Part shown: positions 7,424 to 16,850 of the stretch, piece by piece
Layout of the letters: each line of letters starts with the position of its first letter
How positions within the stretch are numbered: position 1 is the stretch's first letter
Assembly (NCBI RefSeq): GCF_902498065.1
Contig: NZ_CABVIR010000006.1
Span: forward strand, 186,001-250,000
Source: Pseudomonas fluorescens
GTDB lineage: Bacteria; Pseudomonadota; Gammaproteobacteria; Pseudomonadales; Pseudomonadaceae
Length of the DNA: 64,000 nt
Direction of reading: 5' to 3'
The notes under the pieces: model-generated
What the model saw: the letters and a program-made list of their open reading frames with translations, nothing else
Told to the model about the DNA's origin: nothing
Databases searched by the model: none
Translations under genes and position numbers: made by a program

Positions 7424-8815
7424 CTAGCGCGCCACTGCACCAATCAGCTGCTCATTGCGACGACGGCGAGCCACAAACAGCCCGGCAACCACCACACAAA
7501 GGCTCAGCAAACCAGTCGCGAGAATTTCTACGCGGTGGGCGTCCTGGAACAGCATGATGGTCAAGGCCGCGACGATGAAGACGATCACCGCGTAGGTCAG
7601 GCCCGGGAACAGCCACATGCTGAAGGCGATTTTTTCACCGCGGGCCACACGCTGTTTGCGCATGCGCAGTTGCGAGATCGCGATCACCAGGTACACCAGC
7701 AACGCGATGGCGCCGGAACTGGCCAGCAGGAATTCAAACACGGCGGCCGGGGCCACGTAGTTGGCGAATGTGGCCAGGAACGCTGCACCAGTGGACAACA
7801 TCACCGCCCAGTATGGCGTGCCGCTTTTGTTGGTGCGCGTGGACACGGCCGGTGCATCACCGCGTTTACCCAGGGAAAACATCATGCGTGACGACGTGTA
7901 GAGCGCCGAGTTCAGGCAGCTGGTCACAGCGACCAGTACCACGATGTCGACGATCATCTTGGCGTTCGGGATGCCCATGCGTTCAAGCACGGTCTGGTAG
8001 GAACCAAGGCTGGCCAGTGCCGGGTCGTTCCATGGCACCAGGGCCACGACTATGAAGATCGATACAAGGTAGAACAAACCGATCCGCCAGATCACCGAGT
8101 TGGTGGCCTTGGAGATTTGCTTGCCAGGGTTCTTCGATTCCGCGGCCGCGATGGTCACGATCTCAGTGCCCATAAAGGAGAACATGGTCGTCAGGATAGC
8201 GCCGAGCACAGCGCCCATACCGTTAGGCAGGAAGCCTTGGGTGTCGAACAGATGTGACACACCGCTGACCTGACTGGTCGGCAGGAAACCGAAAATGGCC
8301 AGCAGGCCAAGGCCGATGAAACCGATGATCGCCACGACTTTGATCAGGGCGAACCAGAATTCAAACTCGCCGTAGTTCTTCACGCTGAACAGGTTAGTGA
8401 CGGTCAGCAGCATCGTGATCACCAGGGCGAAGGCCCAGATGTCTACGCCGGGGAACCAGGCATGCAGGATCGTCGCGGCGGCGTTGGCCTCCAGCGGAAT
8501 CACCAACACCCAGAACCACCAGTACAACCAGCCGATGGTAAAACCGGCCCAGTGACCGATCGCGCGATCGGCGTACGTCGAGAACGAGCCGGTGTCTGGC
8601 GAGGCAATCGCCATTTCACCGAGCATGCGCATCACCAACACCACCAGCATACCGGCGGCCGCGTAGGCCAACAGCACGGCGGGGCCTGCCGCAGCGATTG
8701 CGTGGCCCGAGCCAACGAACAGGCCGGCGCCGATTACCCCGGCGATCGACAGCATGGTCACATGACGCGGTTTGAGCCCCTGTTCGAGGCCGTTAGAGCT
8801 TTGGGTATTGCTCAT
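7424..8815 (-). CDS. gabP: Amino acid permease, GABA permease type
   Basis: The protein is 463 residues from ATG 8815 (MSNTQSSNGLEQGLKPRHVT), preceded by aaggtag; the frame continues upstream without family similarity. It has about 12 membrane segments and the APC-family motifs SIAGVIGAGLFVGSG in the first helix and AAESKNPGKQISKATNSV in the middle loop. Length and motifs fit GabP, the 4-aminobutyrate/proton symporter of Pseudomonas. Substrate specificity within the APC family is inferred from similarity. The gene stands alone. Confidence 0.85.
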   Translation of the reverse strand: MSNTQSSNGLEQGLKPRHVTMLSIAGVIGAGLFVGSGHAIAAAGPAVLLAYAAAGMLVVLVMRMLGEMAIASPDTGSFSTYADRAIGHWAGFTIGWLYWWFWVLVIPLEANAAATILHAWFPGVDIWAFALVITMLLTVTNLFSVKNYGEFEFWFALIKVVAIIGFIGLGLLAIFGFLPTSQVSGVSHLFDTQGFLPNGMGAVLGAILTTMFSFMGTEIVTIAAAESKNPGKQISKATNSVIWRIGLFYLVSIFIVVALVPWNDPALASLGSYQTVLERMGIPNAKMIVDIVVLVAVTSCLNSALYTSSRMMFSLGKRGDAPAVSTRTNKSGTPYWAVMLSTGAAFLATFANYVAPAAVFEFLLASSGAIALLVYLVIAISQLRMRKQRVARGEKIAFSMWLFPGLTYAVIVFIVAALTIMLFQDAHRVEILATGLLSLCVVVAGLFVARRRRNEQLIGAVAR

Positions 8816-9368
8816 TGAAACTACCTTTGTAAGGAAAAGCGAATGCGTGCATCCCATCGTGAAGTTTCCTCTGTAAAAAGAAACAAACGGGGTGTTCCGG
8901 AATCTGCACGCAATAATTGCGCCAAAATATTTCAAGTCACTCTAATCCGGAGGTTTCACCCTGACCGGACAGTCATCGCAAGTCATTGAAAATAATGGCA
9001 CTTTGCCAGAGCGTTACCCTGCGACTCACTTGAGGAACGAATCTGCGCACCGGAAACACACACAGGAAATGCTCAACGCACAATAAAAGTGCGGATCAGG
9101 AACGTTTGGCCGGTTAGCGCTTCCAACACCCCGCCAAAGCTGGCAACATCGCGCCCTTTTTTACGGGACAGCCGCACCCCATCTGGTTCAAACGGCTGTT
9201 CGGTTGATAGCAGCGCGACAGTCTGCTGTACCGATGCGACAACCTGCCACACGCCACCCGTTTACCGCCCTTGGCGCTGTTGGCTGCCATTCAGACGCTA
9301 TGCTAGGTTGGCCGCCTCGCCAGGAAGGCCCGCCAACAGCAGGAGCGCAACATTTATGAGGAACGCAC
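8816..9368. other. 553-bp intergenic region between divergent gabP and the ABC operon
   Basis: This region must hold the promoters of gabP (leftward) and of the ABC transporter operon (rightward). I see no conserved gene and no strong hairpin. The short open frames here lack ribosome binding sites and recognisable sequence. Confidence 0.6.
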
Positions 9369-10142
9369 ATGGCTGAGGCCACGCCCGCGCTTGAAATCCG
9401 CAACTTGCACAAACGCTACGGACAGCTTGAGGTGCTCAAAGGTATCTCGCTGACCGCCCGCGACGGCGATGTGATCTCGATCCTGGGTTCCTCCGGTTCC
9501 GGCAAGTCCACGTTCCTGCGTTGCATCAACCTGCTGGAAAACCCGCATCAGGGCCAGATTTTCGTGGCCGGCGAAGAACTCAAACTCAAATCCGCCAAGA
9601 ACGGCGAACTGGTCGCGGCCGACGGCAAGCAGATCAATCGCCTGCGCAGCGAGATTGGTTTTGTGTTTCAAAACTTTAATCTGTGGCCGCACATGAGCGT
9701 GCTCGACAACATCATCGAAGCGCCGCGTCGCGTGCTCGGCCAAAGCAAAGCCGAAGCCATCGAAGTCGCCGAAGCCCTGCTGGCCAAGGTCGGCATCGCC
9801 GACAAACGCCACGCCTACCCGGCGCAACTGTCCGGTGGTCAGCAACAACGCGCAGCCATCGCCCGCACGCTGGCGATGCAACCCAAGGTGATCCTGTTCG
9901 ACGAACCCACCTCCGCCCTTGACCCGGAAATGGTCCAGGAAGTACTTAATGTCATCCGCGCATTGGCCGAAGAAGGCCGCACCATGCTGTTGGTCACCCA
10001 CGAAATGGGCTTTGCCCGTCAGGTGTCCAGCGAGGTGGTGTTCCTCCACCAGGGCCTGGTAGAAGAGCAAGGATCGCCACAGCAGGTGTTTGAGAACCCG
10101 CTTTCGGCGCGCTGCAAACAATTCATGTCCAGCAACCGCTAA
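9369..10142 (+). CDS. Polar amino acid ABC transporter, ATP-binding protein (HisP/AotP type)
   Basis: This 257-residue ABC ATPase has Walker A GSSGSGKST, Q-loop FVFQNFNLWPH, signature LSGGQQQRAAIA, Walker B VILFDEPTSALD and the switch His in LLVTHEMGFAR. The insertion of charged residues after FVAGEELKLKS is typical of the HisP/ArgP/AotP group for basic amino acids. It is the first gene of a four-gene operon with a binding protein and two permeases. Confidence 0.93.
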   Translation: MAEATPALEIRNLHKRYGQLEVLKGISLTARDGDVISILGSSGSGKSTFLRCINLLENPHQGQIFVAGEELKLKSAKNGELVAADGKQINRLRSEIGFVFQNFNLWPHMSVLDNIIEAPRRVLGQSKAEAIEVAEALLAKVGIADKRHAYPAQLSGGQQQRAAIARTLAMQPKVILFDEPTSALDPEMVQEVLNVIRALAEEGRTMLLVTHEMGFARQVSSEVVFLHQGLVEEQGSPQQVFENPLSARCKQFMSSNR

Positions 10143-10155
10143 CGGAGCTACCCGC

Positions 10156-10902
10156 ATGCAGAACTACAAAAAGGTCTTCCTGGCAGCCGCCGTCACCCTG
10201 GCATTCAGCGCCGGTGCCATGGCCGAAACCCTGAAGATGGGCATCGAAGCGGCCTACCCGCCGTTCAACAACAAAGATGCCAGTGGCAATGTCGTCGGCT
10301 TCGACAAGGAAATCGGCGACGCCCTGTGCGCCAAGATGAAAGTCGACTGCACCGTGGTCACGTCCGATTGGGACGGCATCATCCCGGCCCTCAACGCCAA
10401 GAAGTTCGACTTCCTGATCTCCTCGATGTCGATCACCGACGAGCGCAAGCAAGCGGTCGACTTCACCGACCCGTACTACTCGAACAAGCTGCAATTCATC
10501 GCCAAGAAAGACGTCGATTTCAAAACCGACAAAGACGCGCTGAAGGGCAAAGTGATCGGCGCCCAACGCGCGACGCTGGCCGGCACCTGGCTTGAAGACA
10601 ACATGCCAGACGTTGAAACCAAGCTCTATGACACCCAGGAAAACGCTTACCTCGACCTGACTTCCGGTCGTCTGGACGGCATCCTGGCGGACAAATACGT
10701 CAACTACGAGTGGCTGAAAAGCGACGCCGGTCGCCCTTACGAATTCAAAGGTGACCCGGTGGAAGAAAGCGACAAGATCGGTATCGCCGTTCGCAAGAAC
10801 GACCCGATCCGCGAGAAGCTGAACGTCGCGCTGAAAGAAATCGTCGCTGACGGCACCTACAAGAAGATCAACGACAAGTACTTCCCGTTCAGCATCTATT
10901 GA
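10156..10902 (+). CDS. Periplasmic amino acid-binding protein (SBP family 3)
   Basis: The protein is 248 residues from ATG 10156. It has a signal peptide (MQNYKKVFLAAAVTLAFSAG, cleaved after AMA) and the family 3 solute-binding pattern LKMGIEAAYPPFNNKD, GFDKEIGDALCAKM, DWDGIIPALNAKKFDFLISS and MSITDERKQAVDFTDPYY. This pattern is that of the lysine/arginine/ornithine/histidine type. The exact ligand cannot be assigned from sequence alone. It follows the ATPase gene by 13 bp. Confidence 0.93.
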   Translation: MQNYKKVFLAAAVTLAFSAGAMAETLKMGIEAAYPPFNNKDASGNVVGFDKEIGDALCAKMKVDCTVVTSDWDGIIPALNAKKFDFLISSMSITDERKQAVDFTDPYYSNKLQFIAKKDVDFKTDKDALKGKVIGAQRATLAGTWLEDNMPDVETKLYDTQENAYLDLTSGRLDGILADKYVNYEWLKSDAGRPYEFKGDPVEESDKIGIAVRKNDPIREKLNVALKEIVADGTYKKINDKYFPFSIY

Positions 10903-10919
10903 TTCTGACCTGCCGGACC

Positions 10920-10941
10920 GGCGCCGTTCTCTGACGGCGCC
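10920..10941 (+). promoter_or_regulatory. Intercistronic stem-loop after the binding-protein gene
   Basis: The hairpin ggcgccg/cggcgcc lies in the 78-bp gap before the permeases and has no T run. Such structures commonly stabilise the upstream mRNA so that the binding protein is made in excess over the permeases. Confidence 0.55.
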
Positions 10942-10980
10942 AGTCCCCGGCGTTGCCTGCCGCGATTTGAAAAGAAATCC

Positions 10981-11676
10981 ATGACTATCGATCTCTACGG
11001 ATTCGGCCCGGCGCTCGCCGCTGGCGCGCTGATGACTGTGAAACTGGCACTCTCGGCCCTGTGTCTCGGGCTGGTGCTCGGTTTGCTCGGCGCCTTGGCC
11101 AAAACGTCCCCGTACAAGCCGTTGCAATGGCTTGGCGGCACTTATTCGACACTGGTTCGCGGCATCCCGGAGTTGCTCTGGGTGCTGTTGATCTACTTCG
11201 GCACGGTCAACCTGATGCGTGCCTTGGGCGAGTTTTTCGGCAATCCCGATCTCGAACTCAATGCCTTCGCCGCTGGTGTCATTGCACTGGGCCTGTGCTT
11301 CGGCGCCTACGCCACGGAAGTGTTCCGTGGTGCAATTCTGGCGATCCCCAAGGGTCACCGTGAAGCCGGCGTGGCTCTGGGCCTGTCGAAATTCCGAATT
11401 TTCACCAAGCTGATCATGCCGCAGATGTGGCGCATCGCCCTGCCCGGGCTGGGCAACCTGTTCATGATCCTGATGAAAGACACCGCACTGGTATCAGTCA
11501 TCGGCCTGGAAGAAATCATGCGTCATGCACAAATCGGCGTGACCGTGTCCAAACAGCCATTCACCTTCTATATGGTGGCCGCGTTCATGTACCTGGGTCT
11601 GACGATTCTGGCCATGACCGGCATGCACTTCATGGAAAAACGCGCCGCTCGCGGCTTCGCGAGGAGCACCCAATGA
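10981..11676 (+). CDS. Amino acid ABC transporter permease (HisQ/AotQ type)
   Basis: This 231-residue inner-membrane protein has about five helices. Its N-terminal half carries the HisQM-type segment TLVRGIPELLWVLLIYFG. Its EAA loop (ILAIPKGHREAGVALGLSKF) contacts the ATPase. Its last codons overlap the next permease start (ATGA), which indicates coupled synthesis of the heterodimeric channel. Confidence 0.93.
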   Translation: MTIDLYGFGPALAAGALMTVKLALSALCLGLVLGLLGALAKTSPYKPLQWLGGTYSTLVRGIPELLWVLLIYFGTVNLMRALGEFFGNPDLELNAFAAGVIALGLCFGAYATEVFRGAILAIPKGHREAGVALGLSKFRIFTKLIMPQMWRIALPGLGNLFMILMKDTALVSVIGLEEIMRHAQIGVTVSKQPFTFYMVAAFMYLGLTILAMTGMHFMEKRAARGFARSTQ

Positions 11677-12362
11677 ACTGGGAAGTCATCATCAAGTGGC
11701 TGCCAAAACTGGCTCAGGGCGCAACGCTGACCCTGGAACTGGTGGCCATCGCCGTGATCGCCGGCCTGTTGCTGGCAATCCCGCTGGGCATCGCGCGTTC
11801 GTCGCGCCTGTGGTGGGTGCGCGCATTCCCCTACGGCTACATCTTCTTTTTCCGGGGCACGCCGTTGCTGGTTCAGTTGTTCCTGGTCTACTACGGCCTG
11901 GCGCAGTTCGATGCGATCCGTAACAGCTCGATGTGGCCGTACCTGCGCGATCCGTTCTGGTGCGCCACGGCGACGATGACCTTGCACACCGCGGCCTACA
12001 TCGCCGAGATCCTGCGCGGTGCGATTCAGGCGATTCCACCGGGCGAGATTGAAGCGGCGCGCGCTTTGGGCATGTCCCGAGCGAAAGCGCTGTTTTACAT
12101 CATCCTGCCCCGCGCAGCGCGCATCGGCTTGCCGGCGTACAGCAACGAAGTGATCCTGATGCTCAAGGCCAGCGCGCTGGCCAGCACCGTGACCCTGCTG
12201 GAGCTGACTGGCATGGCCCGCACCATCATTGCCCGAACCTACCTGCCGGTGGAGATCTTCTTCGCCGCAGGCATGTTCTATCTGCTGATGGCTTACGTGC
12301 TGGTTCGCGGCTTCAAGCTGCTGGAGCGCTGGTTGCGCGTCGATGCCTGCCAGGGGCGTTGA
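11673..12362 (+). CDS. Amino acid ABC transporter permease (HisM/AotM type)
   Basis: The protein is 229 residues from the overlapping ATG at 11673. It has the HisM features FFFRGTPLLVQLFLVYYG and the EAA loop IQAIPPGEIEAARALGMSRA, with five predicted helices. The frame is also open upstream of 11673, but that part only reads through the preceding permease gene in another frame. It completes the transporter with the three preceding genes. Confidence 0.93.
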   Translation: MNWEVIIKWLPKLAQGATLTLELVAIAVIAGLLLAIPLGIARSSRLWWVRAFPYGYIFFFRGTPLLVQLFLVYYGLAQFDAIRNSSMWPYLRDPFWCATATMTLHTAAYIAEILRGAIQAIPPGEIEAARALGMSRAKALFYIILPRAARIGLPAYSNEVILMLKASALASTVTLLELTGMARTIIARTYLPVEIFFAAGMFYLLMAYVLVRGFKLLERWLRVDACQGR

Positions 12363-13572
12363 TTCCTGCGTGTTGACGGGCGACGCCTTGCTCACCCGTT
12401 TCACGGCGCTGGATGCTTTTCTGATCGAGCATCAGGCGCTGTGGAAGCCTCGACCGTTTACTCATCTGCAACTTTCTTGGGAAGCGTCCTACCCGGAGTT
12501 GGCTGGATGGCTACGTGGACGGTCGCTGGAAGACGCGGAAAACAGTCATAACCAACCTTGTCTGCTGGATGCGCCGGAGCCGTTTGCTTCGTTGGCGGCG
12601 CTATCTCTTGAACTGGGTTCGGTGGGCGAGTTACCCGCTCGTGCGCTGGAGACAGCCGGGCATCGCTTGAATGTCGATGTGCCGGGGCGCAAGTGGCAGC
12701 AGATCGAGGCGTTTGCCCGCCGCTTGTCGTTTGCGGCGCCGTCGATGCATTGGCTGGATTGGTGTTCTGGCAAGGGCCACTTGGGGCGACGGTTGCTGCG
12801 ACCCGGCCAATTGCTCACTTGCCTCGAATACGATCCAGCACTCGTCCTCAGCGGTCAGGCGCTCAGCCAGCGTCATCAACTGCATGCGCTGCATGTCGAA
12901 CAAGATGTACTCGCGCCTGACGCCGCCTCTTTGTTGAACGCCGATCACACACCTGTTGCATTGCATGCCTGTGGCGATCTGCATGTGCGCCTGATCCAGC
13001 TCGCCAGCGCCGCCGGGTGCAAACAAATGGCCATTGCGCCGTGTTGCTACAACAGAATCAGTCTTGCTGCGTACCAGCCAGTTTCCTCTGTCGCTTTGCG
13101 CTCAGACCTACAGCTGTCACTCGATGATCTCTCACTCCCGATGAGCGAAACCGTCACCGCCGGTGCCCGCGTCCGACGTCAGCGCGATACGTCCATGGCC
13201 CGTCGCCTGGCGTTCGACCTGCTGCAACGGCAACTGCGCGGCGTTGATGAATACCTGCCCACGCCTTCCCTGCCCAGCGCCTGGCTGGACAGATCTTTTG
13301 CCGACTACTGCCATCATTTGGCCGCGCTTAAAGAGTTATCCACAGTCGGCCCGCAAGACTGGTCAGCCATCGAGGCCGCCGGTTGGCAACGGCTGGCCGA
13401 GGTACGCAACCTGGAGCTGTTGCGCGGACTTTTCCGACGTCCGTTGGAGCTTTGGCTGAACCTTGATCGAGCACTATTCCTCGCCGATCAGGGTTATACC
13501 GTTCGCCTCGGCACTTTCTGCGAAACCCCACTCACACCACGTAATCTCCTGCTCCTGGCGGAACGCACCTAA
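12343..13572 (+). CDS. SAM-dependent methyltransferase (METTL25/GSTCD-like)
   Basis: This protein of up to 409 residues overlaps the end of the permease gene by 20 bases; a GTG at 12370 is an alternative start that would shorten it by 9. The central methyltransferase domain shows HWLDWCSGKGHLGRRLL (SAM-binding loop), LTCLEYDPAL, and later VALHACGDLH and MAIAPCCYNRIS, a set shared with METTL25/GSTCD-type proteins. The substrate is unknown. The C-terminal 150 residues are alpha-helical by appearance. It may be co-transcribed with the ABC genes by position only. Confidence 0.75.
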   Translation: MPARGVDSCVLTGDALLTRFTALDAFLIEHQALWKPRPFTHLQLSWEASYPELAGWLRGRSLEDAENSHNQPCLLDAPEPFASLAALSLELGSVGELPARALETAGHRLNVDVPGRKWQQIEAFARRLSFAAPSMHWLDWCSGKGHLGRRLLRPGQLLTCLEYDPALVLSGQALSQRHQLHALHVEQDVLAPDAASLLNADHTPVALHACGDLHVRLIQLASAAGCKQMAIAPCCYNRISLAAYQPVSSVALRSDLQLSLDDLSLPMSETVTAGARVRRQRDTSMARRLAFDLLQRQLRGVDEYLPTPSLPSAWLDRSFADYCHHLAALKELSTVGPQDWSAIEAAGWQRLAEVRNLELLRGLFRRPLELWLNLDRALFLADQGYTVRLGTFCETPLTPRNLLLLAERT

Positions 13573-13869
13573 ACGGCCCCAGCCTGTGGATAACTCTGTT
13601 GATGAAATATCGTGGATCCAATCTACCAGCCTGTTTCAGGGCTGAAACCAAACTGTTCAATTTTCGTACACTCGAATAAAAAACCGGAAAAACAGGCATT
13701 TGCGAGAAAATGAGAATGGATCCACATTTTCGATCTTAACCGCGTGCGTCGAACTCCTCGTTGTGCATAAGCATTAAGCCAAAAGAACATAAACGCCCCG
13801 GAAATCCTCGACTATCTTTGCCATGCGCCAGAATTCTCTGACGTCAGGGACAGCAAGGAGCTGGGAAAA

Positions 13870-15120
13870 ATGAGCACATTGAACAGTGCGCAGGAAGCCG
13901 TCGATACCGTCGCCAACGAAGCCATTTACGCTGCGCTGCAGCAAACCTTCGCGGTGGGCGGCGCCATCATCAACAACGCAACGGGCGAGGTCATCGCTGC
14001 AATGCACAACAACGTGCTGATGCCTTTTCCTGGCAGTGGCACCACCTACTTTCTACCCCACGACCCGACCGCCCACGGCGAACGACAGTTGGTCGACTGG
14101 TACTACGAAAACGTCGCCCCACTGAACCTGCCGCCACCCAATCAACTGACCGTCGTCACCACGCTCGACCCGTGTGCGATGTGCGCCGGTTCGCTGCTGA
14201 CTGCAGGATTCAACGTCGCCGTCAGTGCGATCGATGACTACGCCGGCATCAACTACAACAGCCAGTTCACCTTTCCATCGCTGCCGCCGCAAATCCGCCA
14301 GCAGGCGCAGGACACTTGGGGTTATTACGCGATTGCAGCGCCGGTCAGCCGCGCCTATCAGGGTTCGAACAGCCCGGTGTTTGCCGACCAGACGATCGAC
14401 TCGGCGGCGTACTTTCTGTGCAGCTCGATCTTCTCCGCCAGCGTCAACACCGTGCGCGATGCCAGCAACAACAGTGGCCTGCCTCCAGATCAACTGCAAA
14501 ACCCGGCCAACCTGCCCGCCAACAGCAAAGTGCGCCAGGCCCTGACGGCGCTTAGCCCGTTCGCGCTGACTGTGCAATCGGCGAACCCACGCGACCCCGG
14601 TGCAGAACTGGCCCCGCCGCTGCTGAAAACAGCACAACCCAACCCGAACACACCGGTATTCAACTCAGTGGCGCTGATCGACCCGTTCGGCAACCTGCTG
14701 GTGTGCCTGGGCGGCGCGGAGAACCTGTCGCCCATTCGTACAGCGTTCATGGAAACCACACGCAGCTATGCCGTCATGCGCTGGACCCTGATGAACGACC
14801 CCGACCCGGCCGTTCGTGCTGAAGCCGGGCAATACCTGACACATCCGAAATACGGCACCTTCGTCTTCCTCTACGCCCCCGACCCAACAACGCCGCAAGC
14901 AGTGATGACCTTCGGCGCCTACGGATCGACCATGGAAGGCCCCGTGCCGCAGAGCTATCCGTCCAACCTGCAATACGTGCTGCTGCCGGGCAATACCACT
15001 GCCCAGGCGTTGTCGACACTGGCCCAGAACCTGCCGCCTTTCTATACGCAAAGCGTGCAAGTGGCGCCTGCGCAGGTGCTGAGTCAGGACTTGATCAACG
15101 CCGTCAAAAACGGCGTGTAA
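13870..15120 (+). CDS. Large cytidine-deaminase-fold protein of unknown substrate
   Basis: The N-terminal 130 residues carry a zinc deaminase signature: H69-G-E71 in PTAHGERQLVDW and P101-C-x-x-C105 in TTLDPCAMCAGSLL. This arrangement is shared by cytosine, guanine and tRNA-adenosine deaminases. The remaining 280 residues (for example NSVALIDPFGNLLVCLGGAE and PKYGTFVFLYAPDP) are unlike ordinary nucleoside deaminases of about 150 residues. No signal peptide is seen. The start follows a good ribosome binding site (agcaaggagctggg). Neighbours do not suggest a pathway. Confidence 0.7.
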   Translation: MSTLNSAQEAVDTVANEAIYAALQQTFAVGGAIINNATGEVIAAMHNNVLMPFPGSGTTYFLPHDPTAHGERQLVDWYYENVAPLNLPPPNQLTVVTTLDPCAMCAGSLLTAGFNVAVSAIDDYAGINYNSQFTFPSLPPQIRQQAQDTWGYYAIAAPVSRAYQGSNSPVFADQTIDSAAYFLCSSIFSASVNTVRDASNNSGLPPDQLQNPANLPANSKVRQALTALSPFALTVQSANPRDPGAELAPPLLKTAQPNPNTPVFNSVALIDPFGNLLVCLGGAENLSPIRTAFMETTRSYAVMRWTLMNDPDPAVRAEAGQYLTHPKYGTFVFLYAPDPTTPQAVMTFGAYGSTMEGPVPQSYPSNLQYVLLPGNTTAQALSTLAQNLPPFYTQSVQVAPAQVLSQDLINAVKNGV

Positions 15121-15197
15121 TGCTTCGCTGACCAGTCCCGCAGAAGCGTCTGCGGGGCTGGTCTGACGCCTGCGTAAAAATAGTCTGAATTCAGGGG

Positions 15198-15225
15198 TTT
15201 ACAGAACCAACGCAATCGCTATAAT
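15198..15225 (+). promoter_or_regulatory. Promoter of tRNA-Thr
   Basis: The -35 TTTACA (15198-15203), a 16-bp spacer and a perfect -10 TATAAT (15220-15225) lie 15 bp before the tRNA 5' end. Confidence 0.75.
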
Positions 15226-15239
15226 CGTCGCCCTAACAC

Positions 15240-15315
<76 letters not shown>

Positions 15316-15323
15316 TACAAAAT

Positions 15324-15357
15324 AAGGGCTTGCAGCGATGCAGGCCCTTTTTTTTTG
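15324..15357 (+). terminator. Terminator of tRNA-Thr
   Basis: The hairpin aagggcttgca/tgcaggccctt is followed by nine T. Counterparts with changed bases but kept pairing follow the other two tRNA-end copies. Confidence 0.85.
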
Positions 15358-15468
15358 CTCTACACGTAACAAGCGACGTAACAATGACTTTCAAAGCACG
15401 TTCAGATCAATGGCCGCTGATGCCCACTGCCGATTTCTGACCACCGGTTTCTGATGATAGGAATTACG

Positions 15469-16335
15469 ATGAGCTGGGAAAAATTGGACTGGAAATTTTT
15501 CGTTACCCTCATCGCAACGATTGCGGGTGTGGTCATCCCTGTTTATCTGTGGCAAGCAGATTTCTCTTCCCGATCGATAGGCTTGAGACTGCTGTCTACT
15601 TCGGCCTTGCAACCAGCAGCAAATATTCAAGACCTTCAGATATTTTTAAATGGAAAGAAGATTGAGTCTCCGTATCTATCATCCTTCGAATTGATAAACA
15701 CGGGCTCGAAGCCGGTGCTGAGTGCTGACTTCGAATCTCCTATCGAGATTCTCCCAACAGGTGGTGCAAAACTCGTCAGCGCCCAGGTAACCACCACCGT
15801 CCCAGACAACATCCCAGTAAAAATTTCTTTCGATGATCAACGAATCGCCATCGCACCTATCCTATTAAATCCAAAAGACACCGTCTCATTCTCAGTTATT
15901 ACATCCGGGGAACAGCCATTTTTCGAACCCCGCGCCCGTATCGCTGGGATTAACTCCATCACACTCGAAGACTTCCCGTCCAAAAAAGACGAATACCAAA
16001 CGGCCTCACTCAACCTGTTTTTAGCTTTCGCACTATTGGTTCCATATCTGATATTTCTAGTCTCAGCCGTCTCCGGAGAAGGATTACCGCTTTCAAGACC
16101 CATCGCCTTCTTCATCTCCACTGTTTGCTACATAGGGGCAGGCAAAGCGCTCCGAGACGCGTACATCCTTATTGAGCCTTGGCCATTCAGCATTGGAATT
16201 TTCATTGCGATTGCGATTGTGGGAGCGGTCCTGTCGCTCTTCGTTGTCCGAAAAACAGCAAAAATGGCCCTAATGATCCGACGTCACAAGGCGATCAAAC
16301 ATTCCGAGCCTTTTGCATCGCCACCGTGGGAATAG
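15469..16335 (+). CDS. Hypothetical membrane protein
   Basis: The protein is 288 residues from ATG 15469 (MSWEKLDWKFF), chosen because ataggaa lies just upstream; an ATG at 15454 would add five residues. One helix near the N-terminus (FFVTLIATIAGVVIPVYLW) is followed by a 150-residue beta-rich soluble part, then about four C-terminal helices and a basic tail. No family is recognised. It is the first gene inside the island, in the same direction as the tRNA. Such membrane-anchored unknowns are common island cargo. Confidence 0.6.
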   Translation: MSWEKLDWKFFVTLIATIAGVVIPVYLWQADFSSRSIGLRLLSTSALQPAANIQDLQIFLNGKKIESPYLSSFELINTGSKPVLSADFESPIEILPTGGAKLVSAQVTTTVPDNIPVKISFDDQRIAIAPILLNPKDTVSFSVITSGEQPFFEPRARIAGINSITLEDFPSKKDEYQTASLNLFLAFALLVPYLIFLVSAVSGEGLPLSRPIAFFISTVCYIGAGKALRDAYILIEPWPFSIGIFIAIAIVGAVLSLFVVRKTAKMALMIRRHKAIKHSEPFASPPWE

Positions 16336-16484
16336 AAGCTCCAATAGCTCAGTAGTGGTGCAGTGAGAAGTAGCACTGTCGCATTGTGATAGGTCGAGTT
16401 TTTAGAGCGGTTGCGATGTGTACACGTGTGTCCAAACGCCCCTTATGCGAAGGAAAAAAAATTAGGGTTGACCCCTCAAAAGCT

Positions 16485-16758
16485 TGTCAGTTTTGTCAGA
16501 TTACTATTCTAACTAGTATCTAACCCTTCTAGATCAAGGCTCTCAGCTGTTTTCACTAATGTCAGAAAGGTGTCAGCGACCTGTCAAAACCTGACAAAAC
16601 AGCAGTGTCAGACTCGAAGTTTTCAAGTAACTGATTTATAAAGGGTTTTTGTTTTTAATGGCAAAACTGACACAAACATCCAGCCCCGGTGTCAGATCTG
16701 AAACCCAGCAAATACGAGGCCTCCAGAGCATTTGCTGACAGATATCCATGGTCTGACA
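16485..16758. repeat. Cluster of TGTCAG/CTGACA hexamers
   Basis: Ten exact TGTCAG hexamers occur in 274 bp. In direct orientation they are at 16485, 16494, 16560, 16571, 16606 and 16690; inverted (CTGACA) they are at 16591, 16667, 16735 and 16753. A near-match TGTCAA lies at 16582. A random sequence of this length would hold about 0.13 on both strands. The cluster fills the 482-bp gene-free gap upstream of the 16851 gene and looks like a multi-site protein-binding region (operator or iterons). Confidence 0.75.
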
Positions 16759-16850
16759 GGGATTTGGGGGTCAGGTTGAAAAAACTTTAATGGGGCATCC
16801 CATAGCTATTCTTCAAAATGCCCCGGCGCGCACTGATCGAGGAAAAAAGC

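Noticed and set aside
13585..13593. Perfect DnaA box before the deaminase-like gene
   Set aside because: It is an isolated site; single perfect boxes also occur inside genes in this window, so it is not evidence for an origin.
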